DNA of 64,000 nucleotides from JALYJG01 sp033763555 (GTDB taxonomy: Bacteria; Pseudomonadota; Alphaproteobacteria; UBA9219): assembly GCA_033763555.1 (NCBI GenBank), contig JANRKK010000036.1, forward strand, positions 1-64,000, written 5' to 3'. Shown here one piece after another: positions 1 through 7,992 of the stretch; the stretch's first letter is position 1; every line of letters begins with the position of its first letter. A model generated the notes under the pieces. The model was not told the origin of the DNA. It made no database searches and was given only the letters and a program-made list of their open reading frames with translations. The position numbers were made by a program, and so were the translations under genes.

Positions 1-700
1 CGATCTGCTCGACCGTCGTAAACTCGCGCGTCGGCTCTGCCGCCAGAAGAACATCGGTCTTCACCTGCTCCTCCGTCATCCCACGAGTCTTGGCCGTATC
101 GGCAATCTGGTTTTTCACGAGGGGTGTCCAGACATAACCGGGGCAGATCGCATTGCAGGTGATTTTCTTCTGCGCCACTTCCAGCGCCACCGTCTTGGTC
201 AGACCCGCCAACCCATGCTTGGCGGCGACATAGGCGGATTTGAAGGGCGACGCCACCAGCGCATGTGCCGAGGCGATCTGAACAATCCGCCCCCAGCCCT
301 GTTTCTTCATATGCGGCACGGCGGCGCGCATGGTGTGAAAGCTCGCGCTCAGATTGATGCCGATGATGGCGTCCCATTTTTCCGGCGGAAATTCTTCGAT
401 CGGCGCGACATGCTGGATGCCTGCATTGTTGACCAGAATATCAACGCGCCCGAATTTTGATGCGGTTGTTTCAACCATATCCTTGATCTGGTCCGGCTTG
501 GTCATATCAGCCGGGTGATAGGCGGCCTTGACGCCATATTTTTTTTCAAAATCCGCGCGCTGCGCCTCGATCTTCGCGGCGTCGCCCAATCCGTTGAGCA
601 TGATGTTCGCACCCGCTTTCGCCAGCGCTTCGGCGACGGCCTGGCCTATGCCACTGGTCGAGCCCGTAACGATAGCCGCTTTTCCTTCAAGACCGGGCAT
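1..700 (-). CDS. bdhA: 3-hydroxybutyrate dehydrogenase, SDR family (C-terminus cut by window edge)
   Basis: Short-chain dehydrogenase that interconverts 3-hydroxybutyrate and acetoacetate with NAD(H), a cytosolic step of polyhydroxybutyrate/ketone-body metabolism. About 233 residues are visible, reading leftwards from an ATG at 700-698. The Rossmann motif TGSTSGIGQA lies near residues 12-21, the NNAG motif (LVNNAGIQH) near residue 90, and the catalytic YxxxK is YVAAK near residue 155, preceded by IASAHALVAS with the catalytic Ser. The segment CPGYVWTPLVKNQI and the following VLLAAEPTREF are characteristic of D-3-hydroxybutyrate dehydrogenases rather than of general SDRs such as FabG. The last ~25 residues lie outside the window. 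The gene diverges from the pilin-like gene on the right. Confidence 0.88.
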   Translation of the reverse strand, partial: MPGLEGKAAIVTGSTSGIGQAVAEALAKAGANIMLNGLGDAAKIEAQRADFEKKYGVKAAYHPADMTKPDQIKDMVETTASKFGRVDILVNNAGIQHVAPIEEFPPEKWDAIIGINLSASFHTMRAAVPHMKKQGWGRIVQIASAHALVASPFKSAYVAAKHGLAGLTKTVALEVAQKKITCNAICPGYVWTPLVKNQIADTAKTRGMTEEQVKTDVLLAAEPTREFTTVEQI

Positions 701-758
701 GCCCGCCCCCCTACTGCCTGATAAGACTATCGGCGAGCTATAGCCGGGGAAAGTGTCA

Positions 759-1394
759 ATGGAAAGGCGGTTTTCAGTTTTCCCTTGCCGGGCCCAAAGC
801 CTGTTTTATAACAAGGGCATGCCCCGTTCGCCCTCCCGACCTTCCTGGTTGCCGGAAAAGCTTCTGGAATTCGTGGTTCTTGTTCCGGTCGCCGCCATTA
901 TTCTGGGCGCTCTGGTCATTGCGGGCACGGCGATGCTCGAGAATGTCCGTTTCGCCCGCGCGACCGAGCAGATTCTTGGCCTCACCGCCATTGCACATGA
1001 TTTCGCCAAGCGCGACCGGAATTTCGCCACGCAGCCCGGTGAAGATCTGCTGAAAAGCCTGTCGAATGCCGGGCGTGTGCAGGGCGTGATTGACGGCAAA
1101 CCCGCGCTTCTGGCCAACCCATGGCGCATGCCCGTTAAAATGTCGGCCATGCTGGCCTCCGTGATGCGGCTGGAAACCACAGTGCCGACGCGCGATTGCC
1201 GCCGTCTGGCGATGTTTTTGGTCAAAAACGGCGTGGCGCTGGATGTGCGGGCACTGGAAGCGCATTCCAACAATACAACATGGCAACGCTTTTACGACCG
1301 CACCAAGGATGTCGTGGATGAAAAAGCCATCGACGCCGCCTGTGGCAGATCTGACGAAGCGGTGCTGGCAGTTGTTTTCTTCCTGCCGCGCTGA
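759..1394 (+). CDS. Pilin-like membrane-anchored protein (PilS-family resemblance)
   Basis: Hypothetical protein of about 211 residues. A single strongly hydrophobic segment (LLEFVVLVPVAAIILGALVIAG, two residues longer than needed for one membrane pass) is followed by a soluble domain. That domain has an NPW motif (LLANPWRMPV), a VPTRDCRRLAMFL segment and a second cysteine near the C-terminus (DAACGRSDE). This order, a hydrophobic helix, then NPW/NxWG, then a P-x(3)-C-x(2)-L segment and a second Cys, resembles the PilS type IVb pilin family, but no canonical G-[FM]-x3-E prepilin peptidase site is visible. The ATG at 759 has a good ribosome-binding sequence (GGGGA at 746-750); a GTG at 753 and an ATG at 819 are alternatives, the latter giving a shorter N-terminus. 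Family assignment is inference from motif order. Confidence 0.5.
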   Translation: MERRFSVFPCRAQSLFYNKGMPRSPSRPSWLPEKLLEFVVLVPVAAIILGALVIAGTAMLENVRFARATEQILGLTAIAHDFAKRDRNFATQPGEDLLKSLSNAGRVQGVIDGKPALLANPWRMPVKMSAMLASVMRLETTVPTRDCRRLAMFLVKNGVALDVRALEAHSNNTTWQRFYDRTKDVVDEKAIDAACGRSDEAVLAVVFFLPR

Positions 1395-1400
1395 AGCAGG

Positions 1401-2339
1401 CTAGGGCGCGTTCGCCTCAATTCGGGTATCCAGCCGTTCTTCTTCCAGGCCCAGCGGATCCTGATGCACCAGCACATCGGCGGCGGGAAACAGGCTGCGG
1501 ACAGCGTTGATGATGTTGTCCGATACATGATGCGCTTCGCGCAATGTCATTTGCGGATCAAGCTCCACATGCATTTCGACAAAGACGCGGTCGCTGTCCG
1601 AGCGCGTACGCATATCATGCATGCCGTGCACATGCGGCACAGCCTCGACCGCCGCCTGAATTTTCGCCCGGTCGCTTTCCGGCAGCTCCCTGTCCATCAG
1701 AACATCCAGCGCATGCCGCGCGATATGAAACGCCGTCAGCATAAGGGCGATAGCGATGCCAATAGCGAAAACGGGATCGAACCAAGTCAGGCCTGTATAT
1801 TGTTGTAGAGCAAAGGCGATGATGACGGCAAGATTGATCGCCAGATCGCCTGTGTAATGCATGCTGTCGGCCTTGATGGCGATCGAGCCAGTCTGCCGCA
1901 CGGCATATTTTTGAAATTGTACCAACCCAAGCGTCAGCGCGATGGCAAGCCCCATGACGCCGTAGCCGAAGACTTCATGCTGCAAATCATGGGGATGGTA
2001 AAAACGGCTGAGCGCCTCGTAAAGTAGAAGCACCGACGAACCGACGATGAACGCCGCTTGCGCCAAAGCCGCCAAAGGCTCGGCCTTGCCATGACCGAAG
2101 CGATGTTCGCGGTCAGGCGGACGCAGGGCGCTGGCGACGCCATACACGGTCACCAGCGAAGCCAGTAGATCGACCGTGGAATCAAGTAACGACGATAGCA
2201 TCGCCACCGAATCCGTAATGATATAGGCCGTTAATTTGGCGGCAATCAGAGTGAGCGCGACGCCGACACTGGCATAGGTCGCGCGGCGGCGCAGCCTTTC
2301 GTTACTGATCGCCATCAGCTCGGCTTTATGCATCATCAT
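1401..2339 (-). CDS. Cation diffusion facilitator (FieF-like divalent metal exporter)
   Basis: Inner-membrane transporter of the CDF family, expected to export Zn2+/Fe2+ in exchange for protons. About 312 residues, the usual length. Six hydrophobic segments are visible. The metal site motif is LLDSTVD in the second transmembrane segment and HYTGD (HxxxD) in the fifth, as in FieF. The cytosolic C-terminal domain has the usual VHGMHDMRTR and VEMHVELDP strands. Start chosen at 2339: the ATG overlaps the pdxH stop codon as ATGA, with AAGG about nine bases upstream, so translation is probably coupled to pdxH. An in-frame upstream start at 2363 would run further into pdxH. Metal specificity cannot be read from the sequence with certainty. 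Confidence 0.88.
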   Translation of the reverse strand: MMMHKAELMAISNERLRRRATYASVGVALTLIAAKLTAYIITDSVAMLSSLLDSTVDLLASLVTVYGVASALRPPDREHRFGHGKAEPLAALAQAAFIVGSSVLLLYEALSRFYHPHDLQHEVFGYGVMGLAIALTLGLVQFQKYAVRQTGSIAIKADSMHYTGDLAINLAVIIAFALQQYTGLTWFDPVFAIGIAIALMLTAFHIARHALDVLMDRELPESDRAKIQAAVEAVPHVHGMHDMRTRSDSDRVFVEMHVELDPQMTLREAHHVSDNIINAVRSLFPAADVLVHQDPLGLEEERLDTRIEANAP

Positions 2340-2947
2340 GGATAAAGCCTTTCCATCGTCCATGAATCCTGATCGCCCTTCCTATAATACGCGATCCGGT
2401 CGTGAAGGCGAAATTCCCGTTCCTGCCAGAACTCCATCCGCAGCGGCGCAAGGCGATAGCCGCCCCAGTAAGGCGGGCGCTGCACAGGCTTACCTTCATA
2501 TTGTTTTTCGATCTCTTTCACCCGCGTTTCGAGAGCGGCGCGGCTGGCCAAAGGCTGCGACTGCGCCGAGGCCCAAGCACCGATCTGGCTGCCGCGCGGT
2601 CGCGCCGCGAAATAGGCGTCCGATTCCGCATCGCTGATCGGAACCACACTGCCTTCCACACGAATTTGTCGATCGAGCGATTTCCAGTAAAGGCATATGG
2701 CCGCCTTGGCATTTTCACTCAGCTGCTGACCCTTGCGGCTCTGGCGGTTGGAAAAAAACACCAACCCGCGCGCATCATAGCCACGCAGCAGAACCATGCG
2801 CACCGACGGCACGCCGTCCCGGCCTGCGGTCGCCAACGCCATGGCGTTCGGGTCTTCGGCTTCGGATGTTTCCGCCAGCGCATACCATTCCCGGAACAAA
2901 GCCCAGGGATCGGCAGGCGGTGTAAAATTGATATTTTCAGAGGCCAT
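2336..2947 (-). CDS. pdxH: Pyridoxamine 5'-phosphate oxidase
   Basis: FMN-dependent oxidase that converts pyridoxine 5'-phosphate or pyridoxamine 5'-phosphate to pyridoxal 5'-phosphate in the cytosol, the last step of vitamin B6 synthesis and salvage. The 203 residues cover the whole family length. Characteristic segments are present in order: PNAMALATAG, SVRMVLLRGYD, FFSNRQSRKGQQL, AAICLYWKSLDRQIRVEG, RGSQIGAWAS, and the C-terminal PPYWGGYRL...EFWQ...RLHDR, ending in ERLYP. Start taken at the MASEN methionine (2947); the reading frame is open further upstream but adds nothing conserved. Its stop overlaps the start of the CDF transporter (ATGA), making a two-gene unit. Confidence 0.95.
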   Translation of the reverse strand: MASENINFTPPADPWALFREWYALAETSEAEDPNAMALATAGRDGVPSVRMVLLRGYDARGLVFFSNRQSRKGQQLSENAKAAICLYWKSLDRQIRVEGSVVPISDAESDAYFAARPRGSQIGAWASAQSQPLASRAALETRVKEIEKQYEGKPVQRPPYWGGYRLAPLRMEFWQEREFRLHDRIAYYRKGDQDSWTMERLYP

Positions 2948-3151
2948 GATGCTGTGCGTCCCAGGGCAGACCCTAAAGCCCTCTCTCTTATTTTCCAAGT
3001 GAATCAGGGAGTTGCCCGGCCTTCGACCACTGAAAACAACTCAGGGTGGAGAAATATATTGTCCCCACAGGCGCATACGGCTATATGGTGCGCCGCTCCG
3101 CAAGGGGCATCCCGCCCGCCTGTTTCGACCCCTCATTCCCCTATCCGCTGC

Positions 3152-3892
3152 ATGGCCAGGACATTCCCTGCCGGAAACCAATTTTTTGCGCGTATGGCCG
3201 CTTGCGGCCTGATGGCGCTGCTGGCCGCCTGCGCTTCCAACCCGCCGAAGACCGCGCCGCTGGACAGTTTGAAAGCCGAGGCCGCAGAGCCAGCTGCACC
3301 TTATCGCATCGGCATCGGCGATGAAATCGAAATCAAATTTCTGTTCGCACCCGATTTGAATGACCGCCTGACCGTCCGGCCCGACGGGAAAATCTCGGTC
3401 ATGTTCGCGCAGGATGTGCAGGCCGCCGGACAAACCACCGAGGAACTCGCAGCCGCACTGAAGAAAAAACTGGCGAAGCGGGTCAAGCAGCTGGATATGC
3501 TGGTGGTCGTCCGCACTTTCGGCAGCCAGCGGGTTTTTGTCGGCGGCGAGGTGATGCGCCCGGGGCCCGTGCAGCTGGTGGGGCGCGAAAATATCCTGCA
3601 AGTCCTGAATCAGGTGGGATGGATTACACCCGAAGCGGGCGGCGATAAAATCGTGCTTGTCCGCCGCGACGCGGAAGGCCGTGAAAATCTTTATCCTGTC
3701 AATCTGGACAGGCTGGTGAAGGGCGAAGCCATGGCGCAAAATATCTTTGTCCAGGCAGGCGATGTCATTCTTGTACCGCCGTCGGATGCCGTGGAGGCCG
3801 ACCGCTGGATTGACCAGAATATCCGTAAAATCCTGCCTTTCTCCACAGGCGCAAGCGTGGTTTACGGTATCAACACGCGGGGCACACCATGA
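3152..3892 (+). CDS. Polysaccharide export outer-membrane lipoprotein (Wza/GumB-like)
   Basis: Predicted periplasmic/outer-membrane export protein for capsule or exopolysaccharide. After an N-terminal signal with lipobox LLAAC (Cys about residue 26), the poly-export domain starts at YRIGIGDEIEIKF and continues through RPDGKISVMF. SLBB-type segments follow (VFVGGEVMRPGPVQL, ILQVLNQVGW, GDVILVPPS). About 246 residues, much shorter than E. coli Wza and close to GumB-type proteins; there is no obvious C-terminal amphipathic barrel helix. Start 3152 is preferred because it gives a normal lipoprotein signal; 3194 is a possible shorter start, and neither has a strong ribosome-binding site. Its stop overlaps the next gene (ATGA), so the two are coupled. 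Confidence 0.85.
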   Translation: MARTFPAGNQFFARMAACGLMALLAACASNPPKTAPLDSLKAEAAEPAAPYRIGIGDEIEIKFLFAPDLNDRLTVRPDGKISVMFAQDVQAAGQTTEELAAALKKKLAKRVKQLDMLVVVRTFGSQRVFVGGEVMRPGPVQLVGRENILQVLNQVGWITPEAGGDKIVLVRRDAEGRENLYPVNLDRLVKGEAMAQNIFVQAGDVILVPPSDAVEADRWIDQNIRKILPFSTGASVVYGINTRGTP

Positions 3893-5115
3893 CGCCCTCG
3901 CGCCGCGAATGGCTGGTTTTCTATTACAAATATCGCGCGCGGCTGCTGGCGACTTTCTGGCTGCCTGTTTTGGCTTTTACCGCGCTGTCTTTTGTTCCCG
4001 CGCCGCTTTACCGGGCGGACAGCGTGCTGATCGTCCGGCTGGGCTCGGAATATGTCTATCAGCCCGAAGTAACCGCCAACCGCAATGTCACGGCATCGGC
4101 TATCCCCTTCGACCGCGAACAGATTTTCAAATCCGAAGTTGCCATTCTCGGCAGCCGCGATTTGCATGAGCAAACTATTAAGGCCATCGGCCTGCACAAA
4201 ATATATCCCGAACTTTTTGAACCGGGCCTCGCGGCGCAAGCCGCCGGACGCATCAACGATATGGATTTCGGCGCAGCGGAAGCGGCGCTGGCCGCGCCAC
4301 GGCGTTATCTTGACGAAGCTTTCACGGAACCCGGCGACAGCCCCGTCCTCGACCGCCAGCGTCTGGCCCGCGCGACCGACCGATTTGAACAGCATCTGGA
4401 TTTATTGCTGGGTAAGGATTCCGCCGTCATCACGCTGGGCTTCGAGCATCAAAATCCGGTCATCGCCGCACAGGCGCTGAACACGCTGCTGAAACTCTAT
4501 ATGGAGAAGCGCCGCGAGCTTTACATGGAGCCGCGCGTGGAACTGGCCCAGACACAAACCGACGCCGCTCGCACCCGCGCCCAAGCCGCCAATCAGGCGA
4601 TCGAGGATTTCAAGCGCAAACATAAAATCTACGCTCTGGCCGATCAGCGCGGTGCGTTGCTGCAGGCACGGATTGAGGTGGACAAGCAGATGGCCGTTGT
4701 TTCCAGCCCGTCGCTGCAAGCGCGGCAGGCTTTTTTCACGCGGCAGCTGGATGTGCTGGATGCGCAGGAACGCGAACTCAGCGGACTGCAGCATGAAGCC
4801 AAAATTGCCGATGAGGATTACGCCTTTTTCTCACACAAGCTGGCCGAGGCACGGGCGTTCGAGGCTTTGCAGCATGAACGTGCGGGCGGCGTGCGCATCA
4901 TCCAGCCGCCTGCGGCCCGGGCCGAACCGCGCAACCTGCAACCCTTGATCATCCTTGCCGGATTGTTTCTTGGAATTCTCTCCGCCTTGCTGACAGCAGC
5001 GCTGACCGAATTTTTCGGCAGCGGCTTCTTGACACCCGAAAAACTGGAACGCCATGTCGGGCTTCCCGTTCTGGCGGTTCTGCCTTTCGACAAGGGCCTG
5101 CGGCGGAGAGCTTAG
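3889..5115 (+). CDS. Wzz/GumC-like chain-length determinant (polysaccharide co-polymerase without kinase domain)
   Basis: Inner-membrane co-polymerase of the Wzz/GumC type, 408 residues. A first transmembrane segment (residues ~19-38, TFWLPVLAFTALSFVP) is followed by a large periplasmic part with long coiled-coil stretches (residues ~200-320, many Ala/Gln/Arg/Glu heptads) and a second transmembrane segment at ~352-371. The protein stops shortly after, at LEKHVGLPVLAVLP-like sequence (ERHVGLPVLAVLPF), where BY-kinase fusions would continue, so the tyrosine kinase part is absent. The start overlaps the upstream export gene (ATGA). Its stop overlaps the convergent secA stop by four bases. No glycosyltransferases, polymerase or flippase genes are nearby. 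Confidence 0.85.
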   Translation: MTPSRREWLVFYYKYRARLLATFWLPVLAFTALSFVPAPLYRADSVLIVRLGSEYVYQPEVTANRNVTASAIPFDREQIFKSEVAILGSRDLHEQTIKAIGLHKIYPELFEPGLAAQAAGRINDMDFGAAEAALAAPRRYLDEAFTEPGDSPVLDRQRLARATDRFEQHLDLLLGKDSAVITLGFEHQNPVIAAQALNTLLKLYMEKRRELYMEPRVELAQTQTDAARTRAQAANQAIEDFKRKHKIYALADQRGALLQARIEVDKQMAVVSSPSLQARQAFFTRQLDVLDAQERELSGLQHEAKIADEDYAFFSHKLAEARAFEALQHERAGGVRIIQPPAARAEPRNLQPLIILAGLFLGILSALLTAALTEFFGSGFLTPEKLERHVGLPVLAVLPFDKGLRRRA

Positions 5116-7862
5116 CCGCCTGCCCCATGGCAATGCTTGTATTTTTTGCCGGAACCGCAAGGGCAAGGTGCATTGCGCGATGTCTGACCCCAGGTTTCCG
5201 GGTTTTGCGCATCGAAAATATTCTTTACAGGCCTCAACCCGCCGCGCGGATTGGCCGGATGGCGCAACACCACACCTTCCGGCAGAGGCTCGCCGCCGAA
5301 TTCAGCAGGCAGCGCGGCATCGGGACCATGCAATTCCTGCATCGCCGTCTGACGCTGCGCCATGATTTCTTCCAGTGACGGCAGGCGCAATTCGGTATGC
5401 ATCAGCATCCGCGTCACCTGCTCGCGGATGGTATCGAGCATGATCTGGAACAGGCCGAAAGCTTCGCGGCTATATTCGTTCAGCGGGTCGCGCTGGCCAT
5501 AGCCGCGCAGATGAATGCCCTGCCGCAGATGGTCAAGCGCCAACAGATGGTCTTTCCAGCTTTGATCCAGCACGCTGAGCAAGGCGGCCTTTTGCGTCCG
5601 CAGCCGCGCATCATCCGTTAAAATCGCCATATTGGCGGTCATTTTTTCGGCGGCAGCCTCCTGAATGCGCTTTTCAATTTCTGGCGCGGCGACATTGTTT
5701 TCCTGCGCCCAGGCTTCGATCGGCAGATCAAGCGCCAGAATTTCCTTCGTGCGTTCCTTCAGGCCCGATAAATCCCATTGCTCGACATAGGAATGCTGTG
5801 GAATGGCTTGCGCGACAAGCGTATGCACAACCTCTTCGCGTAAATCATCGATGGTTTCTGATACATCCGCGGCTGCCATAATGTCGCGGCGCTGTTCATA
5901 GATCACCTTGCGCTGATCATTCATTACATTGTCGAATTTCAGCAGGTTTTTGCGGATGTCGAAGTTGCGGGCCTCGACCTTTTCCTGTGCCTTGGCCAGC
6001 GCCGTGGTAATCCAGGGATGGGCGATTTTTTCGCCGTCGCGCAAACCGAGGCGTGACAGAATTTCCTGCGTCCGGTTATGCGCACCGAAGATACGCATGA
6101 GATCATCTTCCAGCGACAGGAAGAAAATCGAGGCGCCCGGGTCGCCTTGGCGGCCCGAGCGGCCGCGCAGCTGATTGTCGATGCGGCGGGATTCATGCCG
6201 CTCGGTGCCGATGACGAAAAGACCGCCCGCTTCGCGCACTTGTTCGCGGAATTCTTCCGTTTCCTTGCGGATGGCGGCTTCGCGTTGCGCACGTGCGCCT
6301 TCCTCGGTGATATCCTGCAATTCATTCTGCAAGCGCATATCCAGATTGCCGCCCAGCTGAATATCCGTGCCGCGGCCCGCCATATTGGTGGCGATGGTCA
6401 CCGCGCCGGGACGGCCCGCCTGCGCAATAATACTGGCTTCCTGCTCGTGATACCGGGCGTTCAAGACATTATGCGGAACCTTATGTTTCTTGAGTTTTTC
6501 CGACAGCAATTCCGACTTTTCGATGGAAACGGTGCCGACCAGAACGGGTTGGCCACGGTCGCGGCATTCTTCGATGCGGGCGATGATGGCGTCATATTTT
6601 TCGGCCATCGTGCCATAGACTTCGTCATGCATATCGTCGCGCTGGACGGGCACATTGGTTGGAATCTCAAGAACCTCCAGCCCGTAAATTTCGGCGAATT
6701 CCGCCGCTTCGGTCAGCGCCGTTCCGGTCATGCCCGCCAGCTTGGGGTAGAGACGGAAATAATTCTGGAAAGTGATGGAGGCGAGCGTCTGGTTCTCGCG
6801 CTGGATGGAGACATGCTCCTTGGCTTCCAGCGCCTGATGAAGCCCATCCGAGAAACGGCGGCCCTCCATCATGCGGCCCGTAAATTCGTCGATAATGATA
6901 AGCTTGTCGTCCTTCACGATGTAATCGACATCAGGGGCAAAAAGCTTGTGCGCGCGTAACGCCTGATTCACATGGTGGACAACCTGAATATTTTGCGGGT
7001 CATAAAGCCCGCCGCCCGGCGTCAGCAGTCCGGCTTCGCCCAGCAGGGTTTCGATCTTTTCGTTTCCAACTTCGGTCAGCGTCACAACGCGGGATTTTTC
7101 ATCCTTTTCGTAATCTTCGGAGTCGAGGCGCGGAATAAGCGCATCGATCTTCATATAAAGCTCGGAGGAATCTTCGGCGGGGCCGGAGATAATCAGCGGC
7201 GTACGCGCTTCATCGACCAGAATACTGTCGACTTCATCGACAATGGCATAATTAAAGGGCCGTTGCACCAGATCTTCATGCGCGAATTTCATATTGTCGC
7301 GCAGATAATCGAAGCCAAATTCATTGTTGGTGCCATAGGTGATGTCGGCACCATAGGCCGCGCGGCGCTCATCATCCTCCAGCCCATGCACGATGCAACC
7401 GACCGACAGGCCGAGGAAACCGTAGATTTTTCCCATCCAGGCGCTGTCGCGCTTGGCAAGGTAATCATTCACCGTCACGACATGCACGCCCTTGCCGCTG
7501 AGAGCATTGAGATAAACGGGCAAAGTGGCGACCAGCGTCTTGCCTTCCCCGGTTTTCATTTCGGCGATCCGGCCGTCATGAAGCACCATGCCGCCGCGCA
7601 GCTGCACATCGAAGGGACGCTGCCCGAGCGAGCGTTGCGCCGCTTCGCGCACCGTGGCGAAGGCTTCCGGCAGAAGCTGGTCGAGTTTTTCACCTTTGGC
7701 GATACGGGCACGGAATTCATCCGTCTTGGCGCGCAACTGATCGTCGGTAAGCTTGCGGAATTCGGGTTCCAGCGCGTTGATCTGCACGACGGTGGCGTCC
7801 TGCGCCCGCAGGATGCGGTCGTTATGAGAGCCGAAAAATTTACGGGCCAGCGAGGTCAGCAT
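5112..7862 (-). CDS. secA: Preprotein translocase ATPase SecA
   Basis: Motor ATPase of the Sec pathway, which drives unfolded preproteins through SecYEG at the inner membrane. About 916 residues. The Walker A motif EMKTGEGKTLVATLP is near residue 100 and the DEAD-type Walker B AIVDEVDSILVDEART near residue 208. The helicase-like motif NMAGRGTDIQLGGN lies near residue 490 and QLRGRSGRQGDPG near residue 575. The C-terminus carries the zinc-binding SEC-C motif (APCPCGSGKKYKHCHG) that interacts with SecB and lipids. The ATG at 7862 is preferred to the TTG just upstream. Encoded alone and divergently from the UbiH-family gene. Confidence 0.98.
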   Translation of the reverse strand: MLTSLARKFFGSHNDRILRAQDATVVQINALEPEFRKLTDDQLRAKTDEFRARIAKGEKLDQLLPEAFATVREAAQRSLGQRPFDVQLRGGMVLHDGRIAEMKTGEGKTLVATLPVYLNALSGKGVHVVTVNDYLAKRDSAWMGKIYGFLGLSVGCIVHGLEDDERRAAYGADITYGTNNEFGFDYLRDNMKFAHEDLVQRPFNYAIVDEVDSILVDEARTPLIISGPAEDSSELYMKIDALIPRLDSEDYEKDEKSRVVTLTEVGNEKIETLLGEAGLLTPGGGLYDPQNIQVVHHVNQALRAHKLFAPDVDYIVKDDKLIIIDEFTGRMMEGRRFSDGLHQALEAKEHVSIQRENQTLASITFQNYFRLYPKLAGMTGTALTEAAEFAEIYGLEVLEIPTNVPVQRDDMHDEVYGTMAEKYDAIIARIEECRDRGQPVLVGTVSIEKSELLSEKLKKHKVPHNVLNARYHEQEASIIAQAGRPGAVTIATNMAGRGTDIQLGGNLDMRLQNELQDITEEGARAQREAAIRKETEEFREQVREAGGLFVIGTERHESRRIDNQLRGRSGRQGDPGASIFFLSLEDDLMRIFGAHNRTQEILSRLGLRDGEKIAHPWITTALAKAQEKVEARNFDIRKNLLKFDNVMNDQRKVIYEQRRDIMAAADVSETIDDLREEVVHTLVAQAIPQHSYVEQWDLSGLKERTKEILALDLPIEAWAQENNVAAPEIEKRIQEAAAEKMTANMAILTDDARLRTQKAALLSVLDQSWKDHLLALDHLRQGIHLRGYGQRDPLNEYSREAFGLFQIMLDTIREQVTRMLMHTELRLPSLEEIMAQRQTAMQELHGPDAALPAEFGGEPLPEGVVLRHPANPRGGLRPVKNIFDAQNPETWGQTSRNAPCPCGSGKKYKHCHGAGG

Positions 7863-7934
7863 CAAACACCGGAATCATTAAGAATTCTGAGGGTTGTACA
7901 TGGTTCTTTCCGGCCAGAAAAGCAAGGGCGGAGA

Positions 7935-7980
7935 GCGGTTTTTGCCCTGATTTTGCCGTTTTCCGCGGCAAAAAAACCGC
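7935..7980 (+). promoter_or_regulatory. Inverted repeats just upstream of the UbiH-family gene, able to form alternative hairpins
   Basis: The arm GCGGTTTTTGCC (7935-7946) can pair with GGCAAAAAAACCGC (7967-7980), leaving two bulged A residues. A second arm, TTTTGCCG (7951-7958), pairs perfectly with CGGCAAAA (7966-7973), which overlaps the same 3' arm. The two structures exclude each other, and both end 12-20 bases before the ATG at 7993. This is seen directly; a regulatory role is only inferred. Confidence 0.4.
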
Positions 7981-7992
7981 CTAAAAGAGGCT

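Noticed and set aside
2402..3151. Upstream 250-codon extension of the Wza-like gene
   Set aside because: It runs antisense through pdxH and lacks conserved sequence; the lipoprotein signal begins at 3152.
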